A DNA stretch of 31,028 nucleotides from an uncultured Peptostreptococcus sp. (GTDB lineage: Bacteria; Bacillota; Clostridia; Peptostreptococcales; Peptostreptococcaceae). Position 1 is the stretch's first letter. Every line of letters starts with the position of its first letter. A model generated the notes under the pieces. The model saw only the letters and a program-made list of their open reading frames with translations, searched no databases and was not told the DNA's origin. A program made the position numbers and the translations under genes. Below are positions 23,003 through 31,028 of this stretch, in pieces. The stretch spans positions 1 through 31,028 of the forward strand of contig CAAEUW010000041.1 in the NCBI GenBank assembly GCA_900759325.1, in the 5' to 3' direction.

Positions 23003-25441
23003 ATGAATAAAAATTTAGAGCTATTAGCTCCAGTAGGGAGTATGGAGGCCCTGAGGGCAGCCGTTCAGAATGGTGCTAATGCAGTGTATCTGGGTGGAAA
23101 GGTATTTAGTGCTAGGGCCAGTGCAAATAATTTTGATTATGATGAGTTGAGGCAGGCGGTTGAATATGCCCATATTAGGGATTGTAAGGTATTTGTGACA
23201 GTAAACACCCTTATAAAGCAGTCAGAGATGGAAGACTTTATAGACTACATAAGCTACCTATATTCTATAAGTGTTGATGCTCTCATCCTACAGGATATTG
23301 GTATGGCTAAAAAAATCAAGGAGCTATTTCCTGATTTTGAGCTACATGCAAGCACCCAAATGGCAGCCCACTCCCTAAATGATGTCCTATACCTAGAGTC
23401 TATTGGCTTTAAGAGGGTGGTCTTGGCTAGGGAACTAAACGTGGATGAAATAAAGAAAATTACTGACCAGTGTCAGGCTGATATAGAGATATTTGTACAT
23501 GGTGCCCTTTGTGTATCATACTCAGGCCAATGCTATATGAGCTCAGTTTTGGGAACTAGGTCTGGTAATAGGGGTAGGTGTGCCCAACCATGTAGGCAGA
23601 AGTACAGGCTGTATAACAGCCAGGAAGATAAGTACGAAGACCTAGATGGTGACTATCTATTAAGTCCAAGGGACCTTAATACTATTGAAGATATAGGTAG
23701 AATCATAGAAACTAATGTCCTGTCACTTAAAATAGAGGGGAGAATGAAGAGGCCTGAGTACGTTGCTACAGTTGTTAGCTCCTATAGGGATGCTATATTA
23801 AATTATATCGAAAATGGCAAATCGGGTATATCAGATAAGACCTTGGAGGACCTGTATGTTATATTTAACAGGAAGTTTACCAGGGGATACCTTCTAGGAG
23901 AAAGGGGTGGAGATATAATGAACTCCTCAAAACCAAACAACAGGGGTCTATATATTGGTAAGGTCCAGGCCTACAATGCTAGGTCAAAAAGGCTGAAGAT
24001 AAGACTAGAAGCTAGCCTAAAAAAGGGAGATGGCCTAAGTATAGGTGGAGGAACAGTAGGCAGAATCATACATGGTAAGGACATAAGGACCATAGGCCAT
24101 CCAGGAGAAATTGTAGAAATCGACTATATAGGTAATATTAAGCCTGGAAGTAAGGTTTTTAAGACTAGTGATGGTCAGCTATTAGATAGGATGAAGAAGA
24201 CCTATGAGCCAGGACAAGAGTATGTAAAAATACCCCTTTTTATGGAGCTTGATTTGAATGTGGGGCAGGCTCCAAGACTCAAGCTATGGGATGATAGGGG
24301 AAATATAGTTACCCTAGAAGGAGACTGTCTTGTTGAAGAGGCCATAAAGGTAGCTATAAGCCAGGAAAAGGCCACTAAACAGCTATCAAAGCTAGGAAAT
24401 ACACCTTACTACCTAGAGTCCATAAACTGTAATATAGAAGGAAATGTGAGTATTCCTATAAGTAGCCTAAACACCCTAAGAAGGTTGGCTATCGAAGAGA
24501 TATCTAAGCAGAGGGTAGTGATTAAGGAAAGGTCCTATGATAGGCCTAATAAGCAAGTAGATGATAAGCAAGAAGGCCCTTTAGGTAGGATAGAAAATCA
24601 AGAAGATAAATCACGCTTTAATGTTAGCTGCCAAAACCTAGACCAGCTAAGAACCTGTTTAGAATATGAGATAGGTGATATTTACTATAGGGATATAGAA
24701 AGTCTAGGCAAGGCCATGGACCTATGCAGACAGGCAGGTAGGGACATATACTTCTATATGCCTAGGATTATAAGAAATGATGAGGAAAGGATATATAGGG
24801 CCTTGCTGAATTTGGATGAGGATGCCAAGAAAAACCTAAGAGGTTTTAGACTTTCTAGCTATGGCCAAATAGGCTGGGTCAAAGATAAATTTCCAGATAA
24901 AATAATTATGATTGCCCCTTGGTTAAATGTAATAAATGACCTATCCCTAGACTACTATACTTCTATTGGGGCCAAGAGGGTATGTATGTCGCAAGAGGTA
25001 TCCCTTAACCAGCTAAGAGATATGGACAAGCTTTATGGGCAAGGCTGTGAGACAGAGTATGTAGTATATGGAAACAACGAAATGATGATAAGTGAATACT
25101 GTCCAATGGGGGTTTTGACAAAAGATTGTAAAAAAAATAAGAGAGATGCCCTTTGCAATAAGAGTATATACTATCTAGAATCAAATGAGGGACATAGGTA
25201 TAGGTTATCCCAGAGTCTAGAATGTAGAACAACGATATATTCGGATGAAATTGTAAACCTAGTGGAAGACCTTGATAGTCTGTCATTTCTTGGTATAGAA
25301 AATAATGAGATAGTTTTTAATTTTGAAGACCAGGAAGAGGTAAAGTCAGTTCTAAGGGCCTTTATCCAGGGGCATAAGGAAGAACTTGATAGGCTAAGTA
25401 GAACCTATAATACTGGCAACCTATATAAGGAAATGGATTAA
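23003..25441 (+). CDS. U32 family protein with DUF3656 domain (RlhA-like)
   Basis: The U32 family was first called peptidase, but the studied members (RlhA, TrhP, UbiU) are Fe-S enzymes that hydroxylate RNA or ubiquinone precursors. The 812-residue protein begins LELLAPVGSMEALRAAVQNG, has HASTQMAAHS and the signature FVHGALCVSYSGQCYMSS followed by GNRGRCAQPCRQ, with Cys170, 177, 193 and 197 as possible cluster ligands. A long second half with the DUF3656 region follows, making the size and layout closest to RlhA (23S rRNA C2501 hydroxylation). I chose the ATG at 23003 behind GGAGG; the frame extends 33 bases upstream without a ribosome site. The exact target is inferred only. Confidence 0.88.
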   Translation: MNKNLELLAPVGSMEALRAAVQNGANAVYLGGKVFSARASANNFDYDELRQAVEYAHIRDCKVFVTVNTLIKQSEMEDFIDYISYLYSISVDALILQDIGMAKKIKELFPDFELHASTQMAAHSLNDVLYLESIGFKRVVLARELNVDEIKKITDQCQADIEIFVHGALCVSYSGQCYMSSVLGTRSGNRGRCAQPCRQKYRLYNSQEDKYEDLDGDYLLSPRDLNTIEDIGRIIETNVLSLKIEGRMKRPEYVATVVSSYRDAILNYIENGKSGISDKTLEDLYVIFNRKFTRGYLLGERGGDIMNSSKPNNRGLYIGKVQAYNARSKRLKIRLEASLKKGDGLSIGGGTVGRIIHGKDIRTIGHPGEIVEIDYIGNIKPGSKVFKTSDGQLLDRMKKTYEPGQEYVKIPLFMELDLNVGQAPRLKLWDDRGNIVTLEGDCLVEEAIKVAISQEKATKQLSKLGNTPYYLESINCNIEGNVSIPISSLNTLRRLAIEEISKQRVVIKERSYDRPNKQVDDKQEGPLGRIENQEDKSRFNVSCQNLDQLRTCLEYEIGDIYYRDIESLGKAMDLCRQAGRDIYFYMPRIIRNDEERIYRALLNLDEDAKKNLRGFRLSSYGQIGWVKDKFPDKIIMIAPWLNVINDLSLDYYTSIGAKRVCMSQEVSLNQLRDMDKLYGQGCETEYVVYGNNEMMISEYCPMGVLTKDCKKNKRDALCNKSIYYLESNEGHRYRLSQSLECRTTIYSDEIVNLVEDLDSLSFLGIENNEIVFNFEDQEEVKSVLRAFIQGHKEELDRLSRTYNTGNLYKEMD

Positions 25442-25462
25442 TAGGATAAGGAAGTGATTTTA

Positions 25463-27076
25463 TTGGCTATTTATATTGGTGACAAGACCACAACAGCTAA
25501 GGTGGATAGGACTTGTATAGAAAAATATGGCATAAGTGAGCTTGTTCTGATGGAAAATGCAGCTACAAGTGCTTTTTATAGGATTCTAGAGATAGAAAAG
25601 GAAATTTATAGGAATATCAAGGACAGGATAAGGGATACAGATTTTGAAGATTTTGATTCTAGTATTTTCTCTGGTCTACCCTTTAAAAGGATTGCTATTC
25701 TTTGTGGAAGTGGCAACAATGGTGGAGATGGTTTTGTTTTGGCCAGAAAGCTAAAGGCAGCTGGTAGGAAGGTAGATATATTATTTGTTGGGAATCAAGA
25801 TAAGATGAGCCAGTCTGCCCAGACTAACTACGATATTATACAAAGGCTGGGTCTTGATATTAAGCACTACGATAATATGGCAGATATAGAGTCTGAGATT
25901 GAAAGCCTTATGACCGAGATTGATAAGTATGATGTCCTAATAGACGCAATATTTGGGGTCGGTATAAATCGTCCAGTTGCGTCTAAGTATAGGCCCCTAT
26001 TTGAGGCAGTAAACTCGTATAGGTTAAAAAATGAGACTAGGATAATAGGCATCGATATACCTTCAGGACTAGATCCAGACACAGGCCTACCAGTTTCAGA
26101 TAGGAAAAATCCAGGTGTAGCCATAAGGTGTGATTACACGATCAGTTTTGATTACTTCAAAAAGGGCTTTTTAAATTATGAGTCCGAAGAATATACAGGT
26201 AGGGTCTATGTTGAGAGTCTAGGCTGTAAGAAGGATATTCTTGAGGAGGTGGGATTAAGAGATAGGTTTATATCAAAAAAAGACCTGGAATTTAATAGGC
26301 CTAAGCAGTGTGCCCACAAGGGTGACTTTGGTAGGGTATGTATTTTTGCAGGGTCCAAGGGCTTTTATGGGGCGGCAAGGCTTGCTACAGAATCGGCCGT
26401 AGGTGCTGGGTCTGGTCTGGTAACCCTAATTTCTGATCCGGATGTCCAGGCGGTATTGGCCCCCAATCTTGTAGAAGCGATGACCTGTAATTATGGGGAC
26501 CAGGCAAGACTTGATAGGTTAACTGAGTCTGCTAATTCAATAGCCATTGGGCCAGGAATGGGCATGAACCAATTATGCATAGACACCCTATCCTACATAT
26601 CATCTAGGACAAGTAGGCCAATAGTAGTGGATGCAGATGCTATAAATGCATTTAAGGAGGCCGACCTTAGACTTAGTGGTAGGTATATTTTAACGCCTCA
26701 TTTGGGTGAATTTTCTAGGTTAATAGGACTAGAGGTCGATCTTATAAAAAAGGATAGGCTCTACTATGCTAAAAAGTATGCAAGAGAGAATCAATTAGTC
26801 CTAGTCCTAAAAGGAAAGAACACGATAATAACAGATGGGACAAGAACCATTGTGAATACTACAGGTAATGAGGGTATGGCCAGGGGTGGTATGGGAGACT
26901 GCCTAACTGGAATAATAGCTAGTCTAGCCGCAAAATATGATCCATTTGAGGCAGCCTACAAGGGTGTTTATCTTCATGGTCTATGTGGTGACCTTATATA
27001 TAGGGATAGCTTTACAGTGAGTCCTAGTGATTTAATAAAAATCATTCCCAAAGTTATGAAACTGATGTATAATTAA
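25463..27076 (+). CDS. nnr: Bifunctional NAD(P)H-hydrate epimerase/dehydratase
   Basis: This enzyme repairs damaged NADHX and NADPHX: the N-terminal half epimerises the R form and the C-terminal half dehydrates the S form using ADP. The first domain shows VLMENAA, LCGSGNNGGDGFVLARKL and IDIPSGLDPDTG. The second shows KGDFGRVCIFAGSKGFYGAA, AIGPGMG, VDADAIN, LTPHLGEFSRL, VLKGKNTIITDG and NEGMARGGMGDCLTG, typical of the ribokinase-like dehydratase. The start is probably TTG 25463, 8 bases behind AAGGAAG; the GTG at 25454 overlaps that site. About 537 residues. It lies 21 bases after the U32 gene and is probably cotranscribed with it. Confidence 0.95.
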   Translation: MAIYIGDKTTTAKVDRTCIEKYGISELVLMENAATSAFYRILEIEKEIYRNIKDRIRDTDFEDFDSSIFSGLPFKRIAILCGSGNNGGDGFVLARKLKAAGRKVDILFVGNQDKMSQSAQTNYDIIQRLGLDIKHYDNMADIESEIESLMTEIDKYDVLIDAIFGVGINRPVASKYRPLFEAVNSYRLKNETRIIGIDIPSGLDPDTGLPVSDRKNPGVAIRCDYTISFDYFKKGFLNYESEEYTGRVYVESLGCKKDILEEVGLRDRFISKKDLEFNRPKQCAHKGDFGRVCIFAGSKGFYGAARLATESAVGAGSGLVTLISDPDVQAVLAPNLVEAMTCNYGDQARLDRLTESANSIAIGPGMGMNQLCIDTLSYISSRTSRPIVVDADAINAFKEADLRLSGRYILTPHLGEFSRLIGLEVDLIKKDRLYYAKKYARENQLVLVLKGKNTIITDGTRTIVNTTGNEGMARGGMGDCLTGIIASLAAKYDPFEAAYKGVYLHGLCGDLIYRDSFTVSPSDLIKIIPKVMKLMYN

Positions 27077-27130
27077 TATATACTAATAATGTAGTTTTAC
27101 TATAATAATTAAATGCAAGGAGGTATTGAC

Positions 27131-27583
27131 TTGTTTGGATTAAGTATGAAAATAATTTGGGTAATAGTTGCCATTGCCTTTGCAATTGGTGAAGCAGCTA
27201 CTTTAGCCCTTACCATGGTCTGGTTCTCCGTGGGTGCTCTTTGTGCCCTAGCAGTATCTTACTTTGTGGATAATGTATTTATACAGATATTAGTATTTGC
27301 CCTAGTATCCGGTTTGCTCCTTCTTGTAGCTACTAAAAAGCTTATAAGAATGGATAGGAGTGATGAGGTAAACGCCTTGACAGGAATTGATACCAATATA
27401 ATGGCGGTAGTAGGCAAGAAGGGGATAGTTTTGAATAAAATAAGTCCCTATAAGCCAGGTCTGGTCAAGGTTAAGGGAGAGGATTGGACAGCTGTTTCAA
27501 AAACATACGAAGCTATAGAAGCCGGTTGTGAGGTGGAAGTAGTGGCAGTTGAAGGCGTAAAATTAGTAGTAGTCAAGAAATAG
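27131..27583 (+). CDS. NfeD-like membrane protein
   Basis: NfeD proteins pair with SPFH proteins and are thought to help organise membrane microdomains. The protein of about 150 residues has three hydrophobic helices (roughly 6-25, 28-45, 50-68), the GEAATLALTMVWFSVGAL segment typical of the short NfeD form, and a C-terminal OB-fold domain (about 95-150, ending VEGVKLVVVKK). The long form's serine-protease domain is absent. I chose TTG 27131, 6 bases behind a perfect AAGGAGGT; the ATG at 27113 lies upstream of that site. The SPFH gene follows after 24 bases. Confidence 0.9.
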   Translation: MFGLSMKIIWVIVAIAFAIGEAATLALTMVWFSVGALCALAVSYFVDNVFIQILVFALVSGLLLLVATKKLIRMDRSDEVNALTGIDTNIMAVVGKKGIVLNKISPYKPGLVKVKGEDWTAVSKTYEAIEAGCEVEVVAVEGVKLVVVKK

Positions 27584-27607
27584 ATTTTATTTTTAGGAGG
27601 TACTTAT

Positions 27608-28600
27608 ATGATAGGAAAAATTCTTACGTTTTGGCTAATTTTATTATTGTTGTTTATAGCCATTAGATGTATAAGAATCGTTAAGCAGGCTAAAATGGGT
27701 ATAGTTATGAGGCTTGGTAAGTTCCATAAGGAGGCCAAGACAGGTATACATTTCTTGGTTCCATTTGTAGACTCTATGGCCTATATGATAGACCTGAGAG
27801 AAATGGTAGTTGATTTCCCACCACAGCCAGTTATCACCAAGGATAACGTAACAATGCAGATAGATACAGTGGTATACTATAAGGTAACAGATCCAAAGAG
27901 CTATGTATTTGAAATTGCAAATCCTATAGCTGCAATCGAAAACCTTACAGCAACTACACTAAGAAATATAATAGGTGACCTTGACCTAGATGAAACCCTA
28001 ACATCAAGAGACTTGATAAATGCCAAGATGAGAACTATCTTGGATGAAGCGACTGATATATGGGGTATAAAGGTAAACAGGGTAGAGTTAAAGAATATAA
28101 TGCCACCTAGAGACATCCAGGCAGCTATGGAAAAACAGATGCGTGCAGAGAGAGAAAGAAGAGAAGCAATCCTTCAGGCTGAAGGTGAAAAGCAGTCCAA
28201 GATCCTTATAGCAGAGGGTGAAAAGCAGTCTGCTATACTAAAGGCTGAGGCAAAGAAGGAAGCCATGATAAGAGAGGCAGAGGGTCAGAAGCAGTCTAAG
28301 ATTCTAGAAGCAGAGGGTGAGGCTTCTGCAATCAGAAAGACATTCGAAGCAAAGGCTGAGGGTGAAGCAGTCGTAATTAGACAGACTCAGGAAGCCAATG
28401 CAGAGGGTCTAAGGATGGTATTTAGTGCTATGAAGGAATCTGATGTAGATGATAATATACTAGCTCTTAAGTCAATGGAGGCCTTGGTTAAGCTTGGTGA
28501 AAGTGAATCTTCTAAGCTTGTTCTTCCATCAGATGCAGTCAACTTTCTAGGTACATTTAAGGGTATTAAAGAAGTTCTGACAGATGATAGTAAGAAATAA
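27608..28600 (+). CDS. SPFH/stomatin-like protein (QmcA type)
   Basis: This protein is a membrane scaffold of the SPFH family. One N-terminal helix (about 4-20) is followed by the SPFH domain (KMGIVMRLGKFHKEAKTGIH, VDLREMVVDFPPQPVITKDN, RNIIGDLDLDETLTSRD, WGIKVNRVELKNIMPP). A long Glu/Ala/Lys-rich coiled coil follows, with repeats of the pattern AEGEKQSKIL (about 190-260), and a short C-terminal globular end. The 330-residue length and the NfeD neighbour fit the QmcA/paraslipin branch. ATG behind TTAGGAGG. Its partner is probably the NfeD-like protein just upstream. Confidence 0.93.
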   Translation: MIGKILTFWLILLLLFIAIRCIRIVKQAKMGIVMRLGKFHKEAKTGIHFLVPFVDSMAYMIDLREMVVDFPPQPVITKDNVTMQIDTVVYYKVTDPKSYVFEIANPIAAIENLTATTLRNIIGDLDLDETLTSRDLINAKMRTILDEATDIWGIKVNRVELKNIMPPRDIQAAMEKQMRAERERREAILQAEGEKQSKILIAEGEKQSAILKAEAKKEAMIREAEGQKQSKILEAEGEASAIRKTFEAKAEGEAVVIRQTQEANAEGLRMVFSAMKESDVDDNILALKSMEALVKLGESESSKLVLPSDAVNFLGTFKGIKEVLTDDSKK

Positions 28601-28683
28601 ATATTCTTAGGGCTGCTAGGACTTAGGTCTAATTAAGTCTTATTAGCTATAATTAAAAAACAGATAAATAAGAGATGTATTTT

Positions 28684-28714
28684 ATTAATCCCTAGACCTT
28701 GTCTGGGGATTAAT
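28684..28714 (+). repeat. Hairpin between the SPFH gene and the next
   Basis: ATTAATCCCTAGAC (28684-28697) pairs with GTCTGGGGATTAAT (28701-28714) at all positions (one G-T pair) around a 3-base loop. The following bases (ATATATATT) are only partly T, so it is a weak terminator at best, or an mRNA structure just before the next ribosome site. Confidence 0.6.
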
Positions 28715-28733
28715 ATATATTGGAGGTTAAAGT

Positions 28734-29102
28734 ATGGGTTTAGTGGATAGACTTGAAAGTCAAAAAAGAGAACTGGTCTTCAAGGAACTTTTAGGAAAGA
28801 AATATAGTAGTTTGAATGACTTCAAGCTAGTTTATACACCAATGGAAGAGATAACCTTAATTAGTGTAAAGAGGCTATTCTTTCAGGGAAAACTTGGTGA
28901 AGCAGAAGACCTATTATTTTCTAGCATAGAAAAAAATAAGACTAGGAATTCAGTTTTTATAGCAGGTGAGTTTTATACTCTGATGATGGAATTATCTGAT
29001 GAGGAACTAGAGGAAAAAAATTTTTCTAGGGAAGAAGTGCTGGCGGGGATTAAGGATATAGGCGAGCTTTTGAAGGAAGAAATATTACTTTTTGATAAAT
29101 AG
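28734..29102 (+). CDS. Small hypothetical protein, helical
   Basis: I do not recognise this 122-residue protein with confidence. It is acidic and appears entirely helical, without signal or membrane segments. The stretch VKRLFFQGKLGEAEDLLFSS (about 45-64) looks like one TPR-type helix pair, and the remainder is Glu/Leu-rich. Similar small helical proteins of unknown function (such as DUF6483) occur in Clostridia, which is only a loose resemblance. A strong TTGGAGG 7 bases before the ATG supports real translation. It lies between the SPFH gene and the promoter of the DUF1846 gene. Confidence 0.7.
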   Translation: MGLVDRLESQKRELVFKELLGKKYSSLNDFKLVYTPMEEITLISVKRLFFQGKLGEAEDLLFSSIEKNKTRNSVFIAGEFYTLMMELSDEELEEKNFSREEVLAGIKDIGELLKEEILLFDK

Positions 29103-29126
29103 GACCTAATTTTTTCTTTATAAAAC

Positions 29127-29155
29127 TTGTAAAATTTCCGGGGTAATTGTATAAT
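29127..29155 (+). promoter_or_regulatory. Promoter of the DUF1846 gene
   Basis: TTGTAA (29127-29132) and a perfect TATAAT (29150-29155) are separated by 17 bases. The transcript would begin near 29162, leaving a leader of about 140 bases. Confidence 0.75.
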
Positions 29156-29178
29156 AAATACTTAAGTTATTTTTGAAA

Positions 29179-29266
29179 AAAAAACACACAGCCGGAGCTG
29201 CATGCATTAGAATTTGTGATGGAATTCTATTTTAGTATAAATGCTTCGTCCTGTCAAGTGTTTTTT
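29179..29266 (+). promoter_or_regulatory. Structured leader, possible cis-regulatory RNA
   Basis: The outer stem pairs AAAAAACAC-ACAG (29179-29191) with CTGT-CAA-GTGTTTTTT (29251-29266), the CAA being bulged out, and ends in six T like a terminator. Inside, GCATT (29204-29208) pairs with AATGC (29240-29244), and AGAATT with AATTCT (29209-29214 and 29223-29228). I could not match it to any riboswitch class that I know. Confidence 0.5.
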
Positions 29267-29301
29267 ATAAAAACTATAAAAAGATGGGAGTTGTATAAAA
29301 A

Positions 29302-30795
29302 ATGAAGATAGGCTTTGATCATGAAAAGTATTTAGAAGAACAGTCCAAGTATATACTAGAAAGAGTTAACAACTATGACAAACTCTATATAGAATTTGGA
29401 GGAAAGTTAATTGGTGACCTACATGCCAAGAGGGTATTGCCTGGTTTTGATGAAAATGCAAAGATAAAGGTACTTAGTCATATCAAGGAAAAGGTTGAGG
29501 TAGTAATTTGTGTATATGCGGGTGATATCGAAAGAAACAAGGTCAGAGGAGACCTTGGCATCACCTATGACATGGAAGTTATGAGACTGATTGATGACCT
29601 AAGAGGCTATGACCTGGATGTTAATTCGGTTGTAATAACAAGGTATGAAAATCAGCCTGCCGCTACAATATTTATCAACAAGCTAGAAAGAAGGGGTGTA
29701 AAGGTATATAGGCATGCTCCTACTAGTGGATATCCAACAGATGTTGACCTTATAGTAAGCGATCAGGGCTTTGGTATAAACCCATACATTGAGACGACAA
29801 AGCCGATAGTTGTAATGACAGCACCAGGGCCAAACAGTGGTAAGCTAGGTACTTGCTTAAGTCAGCTTTACCATGAAAACAAGATGGGTATTGCAGCTGG
29901 ATATTCAAAGTATGAAACCTTCCCTGTATGGAACCTACCATTAAAGCATCCTGTAAATATGGCCTATGAAGCAGCTACTGTTGACCTTAAGGATGTAAAC
30001 ATGATAGACTCCTTCCACTTGGAAAAATATGGTGTGACTACTGTAAACTATAACAGAGACCTGGAGCTATTCCCAGTTTTAAAGAAAATAATAGAGAAGA
30101 TAACAGGAAAAGAAAGTGTATTCCAATCGCCTACTGATATGGGTGTAAATAGGGTAGGCTTTGGTATTATAGATGACGAGGTTGTAAGAGAAGCAGCCAT
30201 CCAAGAGATTATTAGAAGGTATTTCAAGACCCTATGCGACTACAAGAAGGGTAGCCTAGACAAGGAAGCTGTTTCCAGGATGAAGATGATAATGGAGGAG
30301 CTTGGCCTAAAGGGCGAGGATAGGAAAGTTGTCAATGTAGCTAGACAGTATAGCAAGGACCATTACCAATGTGAAGACTGTCAATCGGTCTCACTAGAGC
30401 TATCGGATGGAAGAATGATAACAGGAAAATTTTCTAAGACTATGACTGGGTCTGCAGCTGCAATATTAAATGCTATAAAGGTCTTAGCGGATATACAGGA
30501 CCATATCCACTTAATTTCACCGCTTGTATTAGAGCCAATGCTGAATTTGAAGAAGAATGTATTTAAGAGTAGGAATACAGCCCTAGATGCAGAAGAAGTT
30601 TTGATGGCCTTGAGTATAAGTGCAGTGACAAATACACTTGCCCAGTTTGCTATGAGCAAGTTATCTGAACTAGAGGGGGCCCAGGCGCATTCTACTGTGA
30701 TTCTTAATAAGGATGATGAGCAGGTGTTTAGAAAGCTTGGTATAGATGTTACTTGTGATGATAAGTATCAGTCTACTAATCTTTATGAGGGTTAA
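29302..30795 (+). CDS. DUF1846 family protein
   Basis: The 497-residue protein matches the DUF1846 family from end to end: KIGFDHEKYLEEQSKYILER at the N-terminus, YIEFGGKLIGDLHAKRVLPGF, CVYAGDIERNKVRGDLGITYD, VVMTAPGPNSGKLGTCLSQLY and NPLKHPVNMAYEAATVDLKD-type sequences. The GPNSGK stretch suggests binding of a nucleotide or phosphate. Structures are known for the family but the reaction is not. It is a single-copy cytoplasmic protein in many Firmicutes. ATG with GGGAG 11 bases upstream. It has its own promoter and a structured leader, so its expression may respond to a signal. Confidence 0.92.
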   Translation: MKIGFDHEKYLEEQSKYILERVNNYDKLYIEFGGKLIGDLHAKRVLPGFDENAKIKVLSHIKEKVEVVICVYAGDIERNKVRGDLGITYDMEVMRLIDDLRGYDLDVNSVVITRYENQPAATIFINKLERRGVKVYRHAPTSGYPTDVDLIVSDQGFGINPYIETTKPIVVMTAPGPNSGKLGTCLSQLYHENKMGIAAGYSKYETFPVWNLPLKHPVNMAYEAATVDLKDVNMIDSFHLEKYGVTTVNYNRDLELFPVLKKIIEKITGKESVFQSPTDMGVNRVGFGIIDDEVVREAAIQEIIRRYFKTLCDYKKGSLDKEAVSRMKMIMEELGLKGEDRKVVNVARQYSKDHYQCEDCQSVSLELSDGRMITGKFSKTMTGSAAAILNAIKVLADIQDHIHLISPLVLEPMLNLKKNVFKSRNTALDAEEVLMALSISAVTNTLAQFAMSKLSELEGAQAHSTVILNKDDEQVFRKLGIDVTCDDKYQSTNLYEG

Positions 30796-30871
30796 GTTAA
30801 ACTTGAAGAATGCTTATTTATTGATATAGTCAGGATTAATCAATTTACAGATACAACAACAATATAATTTT

Positions 30872-30907
30872 AAAAAGGAACCAGCAATATGCTAGGTTCT
30901 TTTTTTT
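30872..30907 (+). terminator. Terminator after the DUF1846 gene
   Basis: AAAAAGGAACC-AGCA (30872-30886) pairs with TGCT-A-GGTTCTTTTT (30890-30905) with one bulged A and one G-T pair, and the T run continues to 30907. The loop is three bases. Confidence 0.9.
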
Positions 30908-30938
30908 AATACTGTACAAAACATAATAATACCGGTTC

Positions 30939-30944
30939 TATAAT
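30939..30944 (+). promoter_or_regulatory. -10 box at the right edge
   Basis: A perfect TATAAT follows the DUF1846 terminator. The -35 is unclear (TGTACA at 30913 is 20 bases away). A transcript from here would start near 30950, at the left arm of the hairpin described next. Confidence 0.45.
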
Positions 30945-30947
30945 ATA

Positions 30948-31017
30948 TAGCGTTGATGGTAACAAAAATGCTTTCAAAGTCGTAAGACTAAGAGAGTTGA
31001 TGTTACTGTCAGCGCTA
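30948..31017 (+). ncRNA. Structured hairpin with GNRA tetraloop, probable leader RNA
   Basis: Sixteen continuous pairs join 30948-30963 (TAGCGTTGATGGTAAC) with 31002-31017, three of them G-T. Inside, after an internal loop, 30970-30975 pairs with 30992-30997, then a symmetrical AA/AA loop, then AGTC-GTAA-GACT (30978-30989), a four-pair stem with a GNRA tetraloop. Preserved pairing through G-T changes suggests selection on RNA structure. The window ends before any downstream gene, so it cannot be named. Confidence 0.55.
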
Positions 31018-31028
31018 TTATTCTTTAT

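Noticed and set aside
28150..28390. Tandem repeats in the SPFH gene as a DNA repeat or CRISPR-like array
   Set aside because: They are degenerate codon repeats of the coiled coil pattern AEGEKQS, with no constant spacers.
1..31028. tRNA, rRNA, CRISPR, prophage or defence genes
   Set aside because: I looked on both strands and saw no cloverleaf, rRNA signature, direct-repeat array, phage structural gene or recognisable defence protein.

Overview
The window is a stretch of low-GC Firmicutes chromosome, most likely from an anaerobic Clostridia relative such as Peptostreptococcaceae. This rests on the T-box leader, the HrcA/CIRCE heat-shock operon, strong GGAGG ribosome sites, frequent TTG starts, AGG/AGA/ATA/CTA-rich codons, and the comEC-holA-rpsT-lepA-hemW backbone. 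The genus cannot be fixed from the sequence alone. Apart from the first 2 kb it is a housekeeping region.

Layout. Bases 1-2000 are an insertion-sequence graveyard: the C-terminal end of an IS3-type transposase, a small TMEM175-family channel gene, the 3' end of an ISL3 transposase with one terminal repeat, and inserted at its broken end a 286-bp IS30-family relic that keeps both inverted repeats. Bases 2097-4538 hold a threonyl-tRNA synthetase gene behind a promoter and a threonine T-box leader. Bases 4608-10333 are the heat-shock operon hrcA-grpE-dnaK-dnaJ, controlled by CIRCE, with tcdA (tRNA t6A dehydratase) at its end. A convergent lipoprotein with a ComEC-like metallo-beta-lactamase domain follows, then two separately transcribed GNAT-fold proteins (DUF2156 and Eis-like).

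Bases 13859-16143 hold a short ComEC, lacking its metallo-beta-lactamase domain, and holA. Bases 16384-16650 are rpsT on the minus strand. Bases 16852-20870 are lepA-cca-nitroreductase. Then come hemW, zapA with a foldable leader, and a run of a U32 (RlhA-like) protein, the bifunctional NAD(P)H-hydrate repair enzyme, NfeD and an SPFH/stomatin protein. A small unrecognised gene and a DUF1846 gene with a structured leader close the annotated part. The last 80 bases hold a promoter-like box followed at once by a well-paired hairpin with a GNRA tetraloop, which looks like the start of another structured leader.

How it fits together. Much of the window serves translation and its quality control (thrS, TcdA, RpsT, LepA, Cca, U32) and protein folding (GrpE, DnaK, DnaJ). 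DNA uptake and replication are represented by ComEC and HolA, division by ZapA, and metabolite repair and membrane organisation by Nnr, NfeD and SPFH. Compared with the usual Firmicutes order, the hrcA operon has been moved away from lepA-hemW, and gpr and spoIIP are missing between rpsT and lepA. I found no prophage, CRISPR array, tRNA or rRNA. No clear multi-gene system unlike known ones is visible; the best leads are the undescribed structured leaders and the ComEC split into two genes.
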